Below are positions 36,723 through 45,600 of a DNA stretch of 64,000 nt, piece by piece. The stretch spans positions 3,049,001 to 3,113,000 of the forward strand of contig NZ_CP076668.1 in the NCBI RefSeq assembly GCF_018968705.1. Reading direction: 5' to 3'. The position numbers were made by a program, and so were the translations under genes. The stretch comes from Pseudomonas lijiangensis. GTDB lineage: Bacteria; Pseudomonadota; Gammaproteobacteria; Pseudomonadales; Pseudomonadaceae. Position 1 is the stretch's first letter. Each line of letters opens with the position of its first letter. Under the pieces are notes generated by a model. The model ran no database searches, was not told the origin of the DNA, and saw only the letters and a program-made list of their open reading frames with translations.

Positions 36723-36742
36723 TGTCACTGCAATTAGGGACA
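36723..36742. promoter_or_regulatory. syr-syp-box-like site 1 in the syrP/syrB1 gap
   Basis: TGTCACTGCAATTAGGGACA keeps the outer TGTC and GGGACA of the palindromic box with 20-nt total length. It is 104 bp from the syrP start and 197 bp from the syrB1 start. Confidence 0.5.
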
Positions 36743-36769
36743 TTGCGGCCCTTTCGCTGTGTCACCGAC

Positions 36770-36789
36770 TGTCCCCATTTCCCTCGACA
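36770..36789. promoter_or_regulatory. syr-syp-box-like site 2 in the syrP/syrB1 gap
   Basis: TGTCCCCATTTCCCTCGACA is identical at 17 of 20 positions to the site before NRPS-1 (42465-42484). This is strong internal evidence that both are bound by the same regulator. It lies 28 nt after site 1 and 150 bp before syrB1. Confidence 0.65.
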
Positions 36790-36939
36790 GACACCTTTGC
36801 AGGATGGGTGCTGAAATGCCTCCGCTGCGCAAATACGAGCGGTTCGCAAGTACCCCACAACGCTTCGGTACGGGCTGCAGAACCTGGTTTCGAATGCGTC
36901 CAGCGCACTGCAACTTGTGATCAAACAGGAGTGTCATTC

Positions 36940-39027
36940 ATGCCGATCAACCCGACAGGCGAAGGGGCAGACAAACTGTCAGCCCCACTGCGACCCGGCG
37001 CCTTGCTGCACGAACTGTTCAGTGCCAGGGCCAGAGAATTTCCCGAAAGAACAGCGTTATCCGATGAAACCCGAGCCGTCAGTTACGCAGAGCTCGACGC
37101 AGCATCTTCGGCGCTGGCAGCCAGCCTGCGCAAACGCGGCGTCAAGGACGGCAGCCTGGTAGGGCTGTGCCTGGAACGTAATGTCGACCTGGTCATTACC
37201 CTGCTCGCCATTCTCAAGGCCGGTGGTGCCTATGTCCCGGTCGATCCGGCCTACCCTGCAAAACGCATCGAACACATCGTTCAGGACAGCGGCCTGCAAC
37301 TGATCGTCAGCACCAGTAATCTGTGCAGCTTTCCCAAGACGCCTTCGCTGCAAGTGCTGCTCCTGAACGAGCTGCTGGAAGAAAAGAATCCTGGCGAATT
37401 CAAGGCCAGCAGCGCCGATGCGTCTCAGGCTCCGGCCTACGTGATCTACACCTCGGGCTCCACGGGCGAACCCAAAGGCGTGCTGGTAACTCATGCCAAC
37501 GTGAGCAGCCTGCTGGAAAGCACCCAACGCATCTACCATTTCACTCACAACGATATCTGGTCGATGTTCCATTCCATCGGCTTCGATTTTTCGGTCTGGG
37601 AAATCTGGGGCGCTCTCGCCCACGGTGGCCAGGTTGCCATCGTGCCTTACGAAATCTCACGCTCACCTGAGACCTTCAGGCAGTGGCTGATCAGCAATCA
37701 GGTCACCGTCCTGAGCCAGACGCCATCGGCCTTCCGTGGTCTTGATGAAGCAGACAGTCAGGCCAGCAAACGTCTGTCGCTGCGCTACGTGGTATTCGGT
37801 GGCGAAGCATTGCCCGCTACCGTGCTGCGTCCGTGGGTCGAACGTCATGGTGACGCGCTGCCAGCCCTGATCAACATGTATGGCATCACCGAAGCCACCG
37901 TGCATACGACCCACAAACGGGTACGCGCTCAGGACCTTGAAACATCGGCCACCGTGTCTGTCGGTCAACCACTGGATGGCTGGACCCTGCATCTGCTGGA
38001 TGAAAAACAGCAAGCGGTGAACACCGGCGAAATCGGCGAGCTGTATATCGAAGGCGCCGGGCTGACCCTGGGCTATCTGAATCGTCCCGGCCTGACGGCA
38101 GAGCGCTTTGTAACCCTGCCAGGCAGCGGCATCCGCGCCTATCGCACCGGCGACCTGCTCAAGCTCGACGAGCATGGCGAATACCTCTACGCCGGACGTA
38201 GCGACCAGCAACTCAAGGTGCGCGGCTTCCGTATCGAGGCCGGCGAAGTCGAAGCCGCCCTGCAGTCGAGCAAGAAGATTTCCGCCAGCCACGTTACTGC
38301 CTATGACTACGGTCAGGGCGATATCCGCCTGGTGGCCTATGTCGTTCCTTCCGATGGTTCACAGACCGTGACCCAGGAACTGCGCAGCGAACTGGCGGCA
38401 GTGGCCGCACAACAGTTGCCGGACTACATGCGTCCTTCGACTTACATTGCTCTGGCGGCACTGCCGGTCACTGCCCACGGCAAGATCGACAAACAGCAAC
38501 TGCCTTCGCCGCTTGAGCACACCAGCGCCACAACCGATCAGGGCAACCTGTCGGAACAGGAACTGTATGTACTCAAGGTCTGGTCCGACGACATCGGCCT
38601 CAAGGGCATTGGCCTGAACGACGATTTCTTCGATCACGGCGGCACCTCACTGGCCCTGATCCGTTCCCTCAGCCTGCTCAAGGCACACTACAAGGTCGAC
38701 CTCAACCCTGGCGTTCTTGCGGACGGAGCCACTGCCAAGGTTCTTGCCGCCAGCATTCGCAACGCCCTTGCCAAAACCGAGCAGGGCAACCTGTCGGAAC
38801 AGGAGCTGCATGTCCTCAAGGTCTGGTCCGATGAGATCGGCCTCAAGGGCATTGGCCTGAACGACGATTTCTTCGATCACGGCGGTACCTCGCTGGCCCT
38901 GATCCGCTCCCTCAGCCTGCTCAAGGCTCACTACAAGGTCGACCTCAACCCTGGTGCTCTCGCGAACGGAGCCACTGCCAAGGTTCTTGCCGACAGCATT
39001 CGCACCTCCCTTGCCAACGCTAATTGA
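36940..39027 (+). CDS. syrB1: SyrB1-like adenylation protein with tandem carrier domains (A-T-T)
   Basis: The protein has 695 residues from the ATG at 36940 (CAGGAG upstream); the frame opens further upstream but that extension is non-coding. The adenylation domain (about 15-525) has YTSGSTGEPKG, FDFSVWEIWG, YGITEATVH, YRTGDLLKL and GRSDQQLKVRGFRIE motifs. Specificity residues read as D-F-W-S-V-G-M-V-H, one change from the threonine code D-F-W-N-(V/I)-G-M-V-H. Two carrier domains follow, each with FDHGGTSLAL (phosphopantetheine Ser570 and Ser651). SyrB1 in P. syringae has a single carrier and is about 80 residues shorter. It should load threonine for chlorination by the next gene product. Confidence 0.92.
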   Translation: MPINPTGEGADKLSAPLRPGALLHELFSARAREFPERTALSDETRAVSYAELDAASSALAASLRKRGVKDGSLVGLCLERNVDLVITLLAILKAGGAYVPVDPAYPAKRIEHIVQDSGLQLIVSTSNLCSFPKTPSLQVLLLNELLEEKNPGEFKASSADASQAPAYVIYTSGSTGEPKGVLVTHANVSSLLESTQRIYHFTHNDIWSMFHSIGFDFSVWEIWGALAHGGQVAIVPYEISRSPETFRQWLISNQVTVLSQTPSAFRGLDEADSQASKRLSLRYVVFGGEALPATVLRPWVERHGDALPALINMYGITEATVHTTHKRVRAQDLETSATVSVGQPLDGWTLHLLDEKQQAVNTGEIGELYIEGAGLTLGYLNRPGLTAERFVTLPGSGIRAYRTGDLLKLDEHGEYLYAGRSDQQLKVRGFRIEAGEVEAALQSSKKISASHVTAYDYGQGDIRLVAYVVPSDGSQTVTQELRSELAAVAAQQLPDYMRPSTYIALAALPVTAHGKIDKQQLPSPLEHTSATTDQGNLSEQELYVLKVWSDDIGLKGIGLNDDFFDHGGTSLALIRSLSLLKAHYKVDLNPGVLADGATAKVLAASIRNALAKTEQGNLSEQELHVLKVWSDEIGLKGIGLNDDFFDHGGTSLALIRSLSLLKAHYKVDLNPGALANGATAKVLADSIRTSLANAN
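38540..39025 (+). repeat. Tandem 243-bp duplication encoding two carrier domains
   Basis: Two in-frame copies of an 81-codon unit (about 38540-38782 and 38783-39025) encode carrier domains that differ at only a handful of residues. One difference is LYVLKVWSDDIG versus LHVLKVWSDEIG. The very high identity, including at the DNA level, indicates recent duplication or gene conversion. Confidence 0.9.
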
Positions 39028-39045
39028 CCGAAAAGGAACACGCAC

Positions 39046-39990
39046 ATGTCTGAAGTAGCAATCAAGCGATTCCACCTTTCCAAGGAAGAACGCGCCGCAT
39101 TCGAAAAAAACGGTTTCATCGGCCCTTTCACGGCCTATGACCAGGACGAAATGAAGGAAACCTGGAAACGCCTGCGCCTGCGTCTGCTGGATCGCAGCCA
39201 TGCGGCCTATCAGGATCTGGACGCGATCTCCGGCGGCACCAACATCGCCAACTACGACCGCCACCTGGATGACGACTTCCTTGCCGAGCATATCGGCCGT
39301 CCGGAAATCTGCGACCGCATACAAAGCATTCTGGGCCCGGATGTACTGTGCTGGCGCACCGAGTTCTTCCCGAAATACCCGGGCGATGAAGGCACCGACT
39401 GGCACCAGGCAGACACCTTTGCCAACGCTTCGGGCAAGCCGCAGATCATCTGGCCGGAAAACGAAGAGTTCGGCGGCACCATCACCGTATGGACAGCCTT
39501 CACCGACGTCAGCATCTCCAACGGCTGCCTGCAGTTCATTCCTGGCACCCAGAACAGCATGAACTACGACGAAACCAAGCGCATGAGCTACTCGCCGGAA
39601 ACCTCCAACTCGGTGGTCAAGGATGGTGTACGCCGTGGCTTCTTCGGCTACGACTATCGCCAGTTGCAGATAGACGAGAACTGGAAGCCTGACGAAGCCA
39701 GCGCCGTGCCGATCCAGATGAAAGCCGGCCAGTTCATCATTTTCTGGTCGACCCTGATGCACGCCTCGTACCCGCACAGTGGCGAAAGCCAGGAAATGCG
39801 CATGGGCTTCGCTTCCCGCTATGTACCGTCCTTCGTGCATGTCTACCCGGATTCCGATCACATCGAAGAATACGGCGGCAAGATCAGCCTGGAAAAATAC
39901 GGCGCGGTGCAGGTCATCGGCAATAACACCCCTGACTACAACCGCCTGGTAACCGAAACCACCCGCGGCAAGAAGTTCAGGGAAGACTGA
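39046..39990 (+). CDS. syrB2: SyrB2-like non-haem iron/2-oxoglutarate halogenase
   Basis: The 314-residue protein is near-identical over long stretches to my memory of P. syringae SyrB2 (310 aa), which chlorinates C4 of threonine tethered to SyrB1. The diagnostic halogenase triad is present. DWHQADTF supplies His120 and Ala122, where Ala replaces the carboxylate of hydroxylases and opens the chloride site. His239 is in TLMHASYPH, and Arg258 is positioned for 2-oxoglutarate. The offset of +4 relative to SyrB2 (His116, Ala118, His235) is constant. An AAGGAA ribosome site precedes it, and it lies 18 nt after syrB1, so the two are co-translated. A REP palindrome follows. Confidence 0.96.
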   Translation: MSEVAIKRFHLSKEERAAFEKNGFIGPFTAYDQDEMKETWKRLRLRLLDRSHAAYQDLDAISGGTNIANYDRHLDDDFLAEHIGRPEICDRIQSILGPDVLCWRTEFFPKYPGDEGTDWHQADTFANASGKPQIIWPENEEFGGTITVWTAFTDVSISNGCLQFIPGTQNSMNYDETKRMSYSPETSNSVVKDGVRRGFFGYDYRQLQIDENWKPDEASAVPIQMKAGQFIIFWSTLMHASYPHSGESQEMRMGFASRYVPSFVHVYPDSDHIEEYGGKISLEKYGAVQVIGNNTPDYNRLVTETTRGKKFRED

Positions 39991-40029
39991 GTCAAATGCC
40001 GATCAGTTAAGGCACACCTGTCACTTGTG

Positions 40030-40113
40030 GGAGGGGCCTTGGCCGCGACGACTTGCTTACAGGCAACCCATTTTCAACGCCTGAAAGCTGGCTGTCGCGG
40101 CCAAGGCCCCTCC
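40030..40113. repeat. REP-type inverted repeat between syrB2 and syrC
   Basis: Perfect 20-bp arms at 40030-40049 and 40094-40113 (GGAGGGGCCTTGGCCGCGAC and its complement) surround a 44-nt centre. The element belongs to the same family as 210-262. It may partly uncouple syrC from syrB1-syrB2 transcription. Confidence 0.85.
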
Positions 40114-40162
40114 AACGGATGGTGGTCCAGCCACCTGTTTTTTTGAAATCAGCCTCTTGATC

Positions 40163-40181
40163 GATCGGCATTAACCCTACA
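40163..40181 (+). repeat. 19-bp direct repeat, copy 1 (before syrC)
   Basis: GATCGGCATTAACCCTACA occurs here and again, exactly, at 41644-41662. The first ten bases also occur inverted at 39995-40004, just after the syrB2 stop. The three copies bracket syrC and its REP elements. Confidence 0.75.
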
Positions 40182-40204
40182 TGTCTGGTAAGGAGCGTTT
40201 AACC

Positions 40205-41413
40205 ATGTCCCATTTCACTGACGCGGCGACGCGCCTGTGCGAGGCAGTCAGGATGCTCCGGCATCTGGCGACCAATCTCCCCGAACCGATCCGTATCGGC
40301 TTCCTCGGGGCCGAGGATGATCGTTCGATCATCGCCGGCCCCGGCGTAGCAGCAACACAAAAGGCAGTCAGCCAGGCTTTCGAGCGCCTGGGCGTTCGGC
40401 ATCTGGAATATCACCACGATGCTATTGCACAACTGTCCTCCTTCGAATTGTTCATCAGCAGGAAAATCAGCGCCTCGCTGGATTTCAATTACGAGCTGTT
40501 CGGCGTTTCGGAACCGGATCAGGCGCAACAGACGCTGATCCAGGATTTCGACTTCAGCCCTCCTCTGCCCGGTATCGCAAGATCGAGCCTGATCACCCGC
40601 GACGGCGTCCTGCTGAACACTTACGCCAGTGCCAACCGGCAACTGGCCCCGATTGTCCTTGCCCTGCCCTGCGGTCTGCCTTTCGAGCTGTGCCGCGAAT
40701 GGTTCCAGGCGCTGGGCGAGCGTTATTTCGTCATGGCCTGGGAGACTCGCGGGCTGTTTGGTGCCTGCATCGACTTCGATCGCCTGCAAGTGGATGCCGA
40801 TGCCCAGGTGGCAGATCTGTTCGCCGTCATGGATCACTTTGGCCATGACAGCGCGCACCTGATGGGAATCTGTGGCGGCGCGGCCATTGCTCTTTGCGCG
40901 GCGGCTGCCAACAGTGAGCGGGTTCGTTCCCTGAGCCTGTGGCATGGCGACTACAACCTGGCCGATGACAATCTGCGCACGGCCCACCAGCGCAATTTCG
41001 AGTGGCTGATGGAGGCCGCCGCAGCGGATCGCAACGAAGCAGGCGACCTGCAGATGCTGTTCGTCGATCAGGCCACGCTGGTCACCACCCCGGAACCCAT
41101 TGCCCATGTGGCGCTGTTTCCGTACACCAACGCGGAGCTGTTCTACCGCTACTCGAAACTCAACGACGCCCTGAACAAGAAAGACCTGAACGGGCTGCTC
41201 GATCAGATCACAGTGCCGGCTCTGGTAGTGGCTGGCGACAGCGACCAGACCACCCATATCGGTGGTTCGCGGCACATCGCCCAGAACATCGAGGGGGCAC
41301 GCCTGCATGTCGAGGAAAACGGCAGTCACCTGGCGTTTTTCGAACACGCCACGCGCTCATGCAGCACAGCTTTTCGCTTCATGGAAGAGCTGGAAGAACC
41401 TGCGTTGATTTGA
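40205..41413 (+). CDS. syrC: SyrC-like aminoacyl carrier-to-carrier transferase (alpha/beta hydrolase, Cys nucleophile)
   Basis: The protein has 402 residues, counting from the ATG at 40205, which has AAGGAG 9 nt upstream; an in-frame ATG eight codons earlier is less likely. The C-terminal two thirds is an alpha/beta hydrolase. The nucleophile elbow is GICGG, with Cys223 in place of Ser. The acid is probably in VVAGDSDQTTHIGG and the His in HVEENGSHLAFFEH. SyrC of P. syringae shuttles (4-chloro-)threonine from the SyrB1 carrier to an A-less module of SyrE through such a cysteine. Here the A-less module is the last one of NRPS-1. The N-terminal 130 residues have no motif I recognise. Confidence 0.92.
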   Translation: MSHFTDAATRLCEAVRMLRHLATNLPEPIRIGFLGAEDDRSIIAGPGVAATQKAVSQAFERLGVRHLEYHHDAIAQLSSFELFISRKISASLDFNYELFGVSEPDQAQQTLIQDFDFSPPLPGIARSSLITRDGVLLNTYASANRQLAPIVLALPCGLPFELCREWFQALGERYFVMAWETRGLFGACIDFDRLQVDADAQVADLFAVMDHFGHDSAHLMGICGGAAIALCAAAANSERVRSLSLWHGDYNLADDNLRTAHQRNFEWLMEAAAADRNEAGDLQMLFVDQATLVTTPEPIAHVALFPYTNAELFYRYSKLNDALNKKDLNGLLDQITVPALVVAGDSDQTTHIGGSRHIAQNIEGARLHVEENGSHLAFFEHATRSCSTAFRFMEELEEPALI

Positions 41414-41422
41414 GTCCGTGTA

Positions 41423-41505
41423 GGAGCGGACTTGTCCGCGAAGACGGCATTCCAGACGCTAAACATGTGTGGATGTACCGGCCTTTTCGCGGATGAATCC
41501 GCTCC
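41423..41505. repeat. REP-type inverted repeat downstream of syrC (first)
   Basis: The 20-nt arms 41423-41442 and 41486-41505 pair at 17 positions (GGAGCGGACTTGTCCGCGAA against the GGAGCGGATTCATCCGCGAA complement). It starts 10 nt after the syrC stop. Confidence 0.75.
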
Positions 41506-41536
41506 CACAAACTAGTTCATAAGGCGATAAATCACT

Positions 41537-41624
41537 TTGTGGGAGGCAGCTTGCTGGCGACTTCAACAGACGCAGAATATCTGTCGGTTTCACGGCCTTT
41601 TCGCCAGCAAGCTGCCTCCCACAA
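41537..41624. repeat. REP-type inverted repeat downstream of syrC (second)
   Basis: Perfect 24-bp arms at 41537-41560 and 41601-41624 contain GTGGGAGGCAGCTTGCTGGC. It lies tail-to-tail with the preceding palindrome, between the convergent ends of syrC and the AspH-type gene. Confidence 0.85.
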
Positions 41625-41643
41625 GTTTTGTTTGACCTTAACG

Positions 41644-41662
41644 GATCGGCATTAACCCTACA
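41644..41662 (+). repeat. 19-bp direct repeat, copy 2 (after syrC)
   Basis: This is an exact second copy of GATCGGCATTAACCCTACA, 1,481 bp from copy 1. In copy 1 it ends at an ATG close to the syrC start. Here it lies just before the AspH-type gene stop, with no coding role. Confidence 0.75.
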
Positions 41663-41687
41663 GATCCTAAACCCATGAATCAGGCCC

Positions 41688-42305
41688 TCAGGCCTGATCT
41701 ACCATGTGCTGCTCGCGATAGAACTCCATGTACATCACCGTCCGTACACCGCTCGATGCGTTGACCGCGAAATGATCGAGTGAGCCGTCAAAAACCACCA
41801 GGTTGCCGTTAACGCTCTGGCTGAACTGACCATTGACGTTCAGGTAGTTGTAGTTCTGCTCGGTGGGCGCATCGATGGTCAGTTGCATGTGCAGCAAGCC
41901 CTCTTCCCAGGTACCGCCGTGGGAGTGGGTGCCGAGGAAGACATTGGGCTCCAGGCGCAGCAATGCGCACAGTTTGATGCCCGGCGTATTGCTCAGCAGC
42001 TCCAGGGTGCGTGGCATCTTTTCCCGGGCATAGGGAATGGGCTGGTCGTAGGCCACCAGCGCGTATTGGGTCCAGTTGGTCATCAACTGATCATTGTCCC
42101 CCCAACCCCAGAGCCAGCCGTACTCGCCGCCGTTATTGACGTGCTCGGTCAGTTCCTCGAACAGCTCGGTGATGGACTTGTTGACGCGGTTTATTTCCAG
42201 GGTCGGGGCATCCAGAGCCTGAAACTCGTCACGAATCACTTCCCAGTTTCTGGCCAGGTTTTCAAGTTGCGGGAAGCGGCAGGCTTCATAAAACGACGGG
42301 CGCAT
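41688..42305 (-). CDS. Aspartyl/asparaginyl beta-hydroxylase-like (AspH-type) tailoring enzyme
   Basis: The protein has 205 residues, counting from the ATG at 42305, which has AAGGAGG 4 nt upstream. The reading frame continues upstream through the NRPS-1 promoter, but that part is not credible. The fold signature is of PF05118 type: RLEPNVFLGTHSHGGTWEEGLLHMQLTI carries candidate iron ligands His127/His129 and the conserved LHMQL strand. NLVVFDGSLDHFAVNASSGVRTVMYMEF carries the second ligand His178 and Arg188 for 2-oxoglutarate. This family uses a two-His iron site. It is divergent from NRPS-1, with a syr-box-like site between, so it is probably co-regulated. It would be a second hydroxylase beside SyrP. 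The substrate residue is unknown; positions 3 or 5, or a residue beyond the window, are candidates. Confidence 0.85.
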   Translation of the reverse strand: MRPSFYEACRFPQLENLARNWEVIRDEFQALDAPTLEINRVNKSITELFEELTEHVNNGGEYGWLWGWGDNDQLMTNWTQYALVAYDQPIPYAREKMPRTLELLSNTPGIKLCALLRLEPNVFLGTHSHGGTWEEGLLHMQLTIDAPTEQNYNYLNVNGQFSQSVNGNLVVFDGSLDHFAVNASSGVRTVMYMEFYREQHMVDQA

Positions 42306-42464
42306 GGCGCCTCCTTCATCAGCAATTATCGGAAGACCTTCAGGTGAGGTCATTTGCCTTTCGCCAAACGAATGCAAGGCGATAAAACCATTTGGCCTGC
42401 CGTCACCACGGACTGTCTGCCACCGTAATCGGGTACATCGTTCCCCCGTGAAGCGCCTGGCGTT

Positions 42465-42484
42465 TGTCCCCACTTCCAGCGACA
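42465..42484. promoter_or_regulatory. syr-syp-box-like site between the AspH-type gene and NRPS-1
   Basis: TGTCCCCACTTCCAGCGACA has 17 of 20 bases identical to the site at 36770-36789. It lies about 140 bp before the NRPS-1 ATG and 160 bp before the divergent hydroxylase ATG, so it could serve both. A weaker 24-nt relative (42414-42437) lies 28 nt upstream, the same gap as in the syrP/syrB1 region. Confidence 0.65.
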
Positions 42485-42622
42485 TACAGTGAGCAAGCGT
42501 TCCTCTAATTTTTGATCGAACCTCATGATTCGTCACGCCGATGGGTAATGTCCGCATTACAGCCTGGCTGCCCACCGCCCGTAGACGAGCCTTCACTGAC
42601 TGCGCGATACAGGTGATCCGAC

Positions 42623-45600
42623 ATGGCCTCGTCCACACCCCAGATGCTTGAACAAGAAACCCCGTCGTACGGGCTCGCCTCCGTGCAGCAAGGTATCTGG
42701 CTCGATCAGATGGCCCATCCCGAATTGCCTTACTACAACATCGGCATGGCAATGGAGATCCGTGGCGAAATCGACGTGCCGCTGTTCGAGAAGGCCATCC
42801 AGCTGGTGGTGGAACGTCACGATTCCCTGCGCCTGAGTTTCGGCGTGCAGGACGGAGTGGCCTGCCAGCGGGTCCTGCCTCAGGTCGATGTAGCGTTGGA
42901 GGTGGTGGATTTTTCCGGCGAACAGGATCCTGAAAAAGTCGCCAGGGCATACCTGCAGGAAGAGTTTCGCCGCCCTTTCCCGTCGCTGACCGGCGTGCTC
43001 TGGAGTGTTCGTCTGGTCCGTTGCGGGCCTCAGTTGTATTACTGGCTGACCCGTTATCACCACCTGATGACCGATGGCATCAGCGTCATGCTCATGGGCC
43101 GCGCCGTGGAGCAGGCCTATAACGGGCTGCTGATTGGCGAAGACGATCCGGCCCAGGGTCCTTCCTATCTGTCCTTCCTCGAAGAGGATCGTGGCTACCT
43201 GGAATCGAGCCGTTTCGAGCGGGACCGGACGTTCTGGCAGGAAGTCTTCGCCGAGATGCCGCCGCCGTTGCTGCAACAGCGTTTCGCAGTACCGGGCAGT
43301 GGCATTGCACCCAGCGCTCAGGTGCAGACGATGATGCCTCGCAAGCTGTTCAACGATCTTGCCGAGTTCGCCACAGGCCAGGGATTGTCCCTGGCTCACG
43401 TGTTCATGACGGTCATCAGCACCTATTTCTGCCGCACCACCGGCGTCGATTCCATCGTGATCGGCATGCCGGTACACAACCGCACCAATGCACGACAGAA
43501 AGCGACTGTGGGCATGTTCTCGTCGGTCAGCCCGATCCGCCTGGAAGTCGACACCCAGGCTTCGCTTGTAGATCTGATGCAGGTCACCGCGGCCCAGTTG
43601 CGCCGCTGCTATCGACACCAGCGCTTTCCGATTGCCGAACTCAACCGCACCCTGAAGCTGGCTCAGGAAGGTCGTCGGCAACTGTTTGACATATCGATCT
43701 CGTTTGAAAGCCTCAATGGCGACGCAACGCTGGGCGGCCAGGAAACCGAGATTTTCACCCAGGACAACGGTTACGAACGTCTGCCACTGGCCATCTTCGT
43801 CCGCGACTACCATGCCTCGGATGACGTTTACCTGGACTTCAACTTCAACACCGCCTTCTTCACAAGGGAGGAAGTCCAGACCATTCAAGGCCGCATGGTG
43901 TCGATGTTCGAAGCCCTGATCGAGCACCACGCGCTGCCTGTCGCACAATTCCCGATCATGCCGCAGGCCGAGCAGGATCGCGTGCTGCACACCTTCAACG
44001 CGACGCAACACGACTACCCTCGCGACGAACTGATCCATGGGCTGTTCGAGCAACAGGTCGAGCGTACGCCTGACGCTGCTGCGGTCGGCGATCACAACGG
44101 CCAGTCATTGAGCTACGAAACACTCAACCGGCGCGCCAACCAGCTGGCCCATCAACTGATCAAACAGGGCGTAACGCCGGACTCCCGAGTCGCCGTAGCC
44201 CTGCGCCGCAGCAACGAACTGGTGGTGGCGCTTCTGGCAATCCTCAAGGCCGGTGGTGCCTACGTGCCGATCGATCCAGACCTGCCGGACAATCGTCGTG
44301 ACTACATGCTCGACGACAGCTCTCCCGTGGCGATGCTGACCTGCGAGGCTTTGCTGGATAACGTCGCCCGTGCAGACATTCCCGTGCTGCTGGTGGACGA
44401 AAATGTCGATCGCTCCGCGTTCCCGGACACCAACCCAAGCCCGGCATTGCAGGGCCTTGAAGCCACGCACCTGGCCTATGTGCTGTACACCTCCGGCTCC
44501 ACCGGCAAGCCCAAAGGCGTGATGAACGAACATCGTGGCGTGGTCAACCGCCTGCTCTGGGCCCGCGACGAATACCGGGTCAATGAAACCGATCGTGTAC
44601 TGCAGAAAACGCCGTTCGGCTTCGACGTGTCGGTCTGGGAATTCTTCCTGCCGTTGCTCACTGGTGCTCATTTGTACATGGCTCGTCCCGGTGGCCATCA
44701 GGACCCGGGCTATCTGGCTCAGGTGATGCGCGAACAGAACATCACCCTGTTGCACTTCGTTCCCTCGATGCTGGAAGTGTTCCTGGAGCACGGCGACAAT
44801 CAGGGCTTCAGCGCACTGAGTCGCGTACTGTGCAGCGGCGAAGCCTTGCCTCGCAGTTTGCAGAAGCGCTTCGAGGAACAACTGGCGCCGGTCGAGCTGC
44901 ATAACCTCTACGGCCCGACCGAAGCCGCCATCGACGTCACCTCCTGGCAGTGCCTCCCAAGCGACGAAGGCGACAGCGTGCCCATTGGCCGGCCTATCGC
45001 GAATATCCAGATCTATATCCTCGATCCCCATGGTCAGCCGACGCCTGTGGGTGTAGCCGGCGAGATCAATATCGGCGGTGTGGGGGTTGCCCGTGGCTAC
45101 CTGAACCTGCCCGAGCTGAGTGCCGAACGCTTTGTGCGTGATCCGTTCTCCAGTGACCCGGATGCTCGTCTGTACAAGACGGGCGACCTGGGGCGCTGGC
45201 TGGACAACGGCGCGGTGGAATACATCGGACGCAACGACTTCCAGGTCAAGATCCGTGGCCAGCGTATCGAGCTGGGCGAGATCGAAGCCAAGCTGGCCCT
45301 GCACGAAGCCATCAAGGAAGCCGTGGTGCTGGCTCGCGATGAAGCCTCCGGCGAGAAGCGTCTGGTGGCCTACTTCACCTCGACCAGCGATTCGCCACTG
45401 GATATCCGTGAGCTGCGCGATCACCTTCAGGCCCAGCTTCCCGCCTACATGGTGCCTGCCGCTTATGTCGGCCTGGAAACCCTGCCGCTGACCGGCAACG
45501 GCAAGCTGGATCGTGGCCTGCTGCCTGCGCCGACCGCGAGCGACGTGATCAGCCGCCGCTATGAGGCGCCTCAGGGCCAACTGGAAAGCTCTCTGGCTGA

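Noticed and set aside
40020..41630. CRISPR-like or IS terminal repeats around syrC
   Set aside because: The repeats are single palindromes of different families with no spacer regularity, no transposase and no target-site pattern at a gene edge.
42414..42437. Additional syr-box-like element (TGTC...GGGTACA) upstream of NRPS-1
   Set aside because: The half-sites are spaced 4 nt too far apart (24 rather than 20 nt). It is noted only as a possible weak companion of the site at 42465.
42306..42950. N-terminal extension of the AspH-type hydroxylase into NRPS-1
   Set aside because: The extension is Arg/Pro/Ala-rich noise, crosses the divergent promoter and coding DNA, and a strong AAGGAGG site precedes the ATG at 42305.
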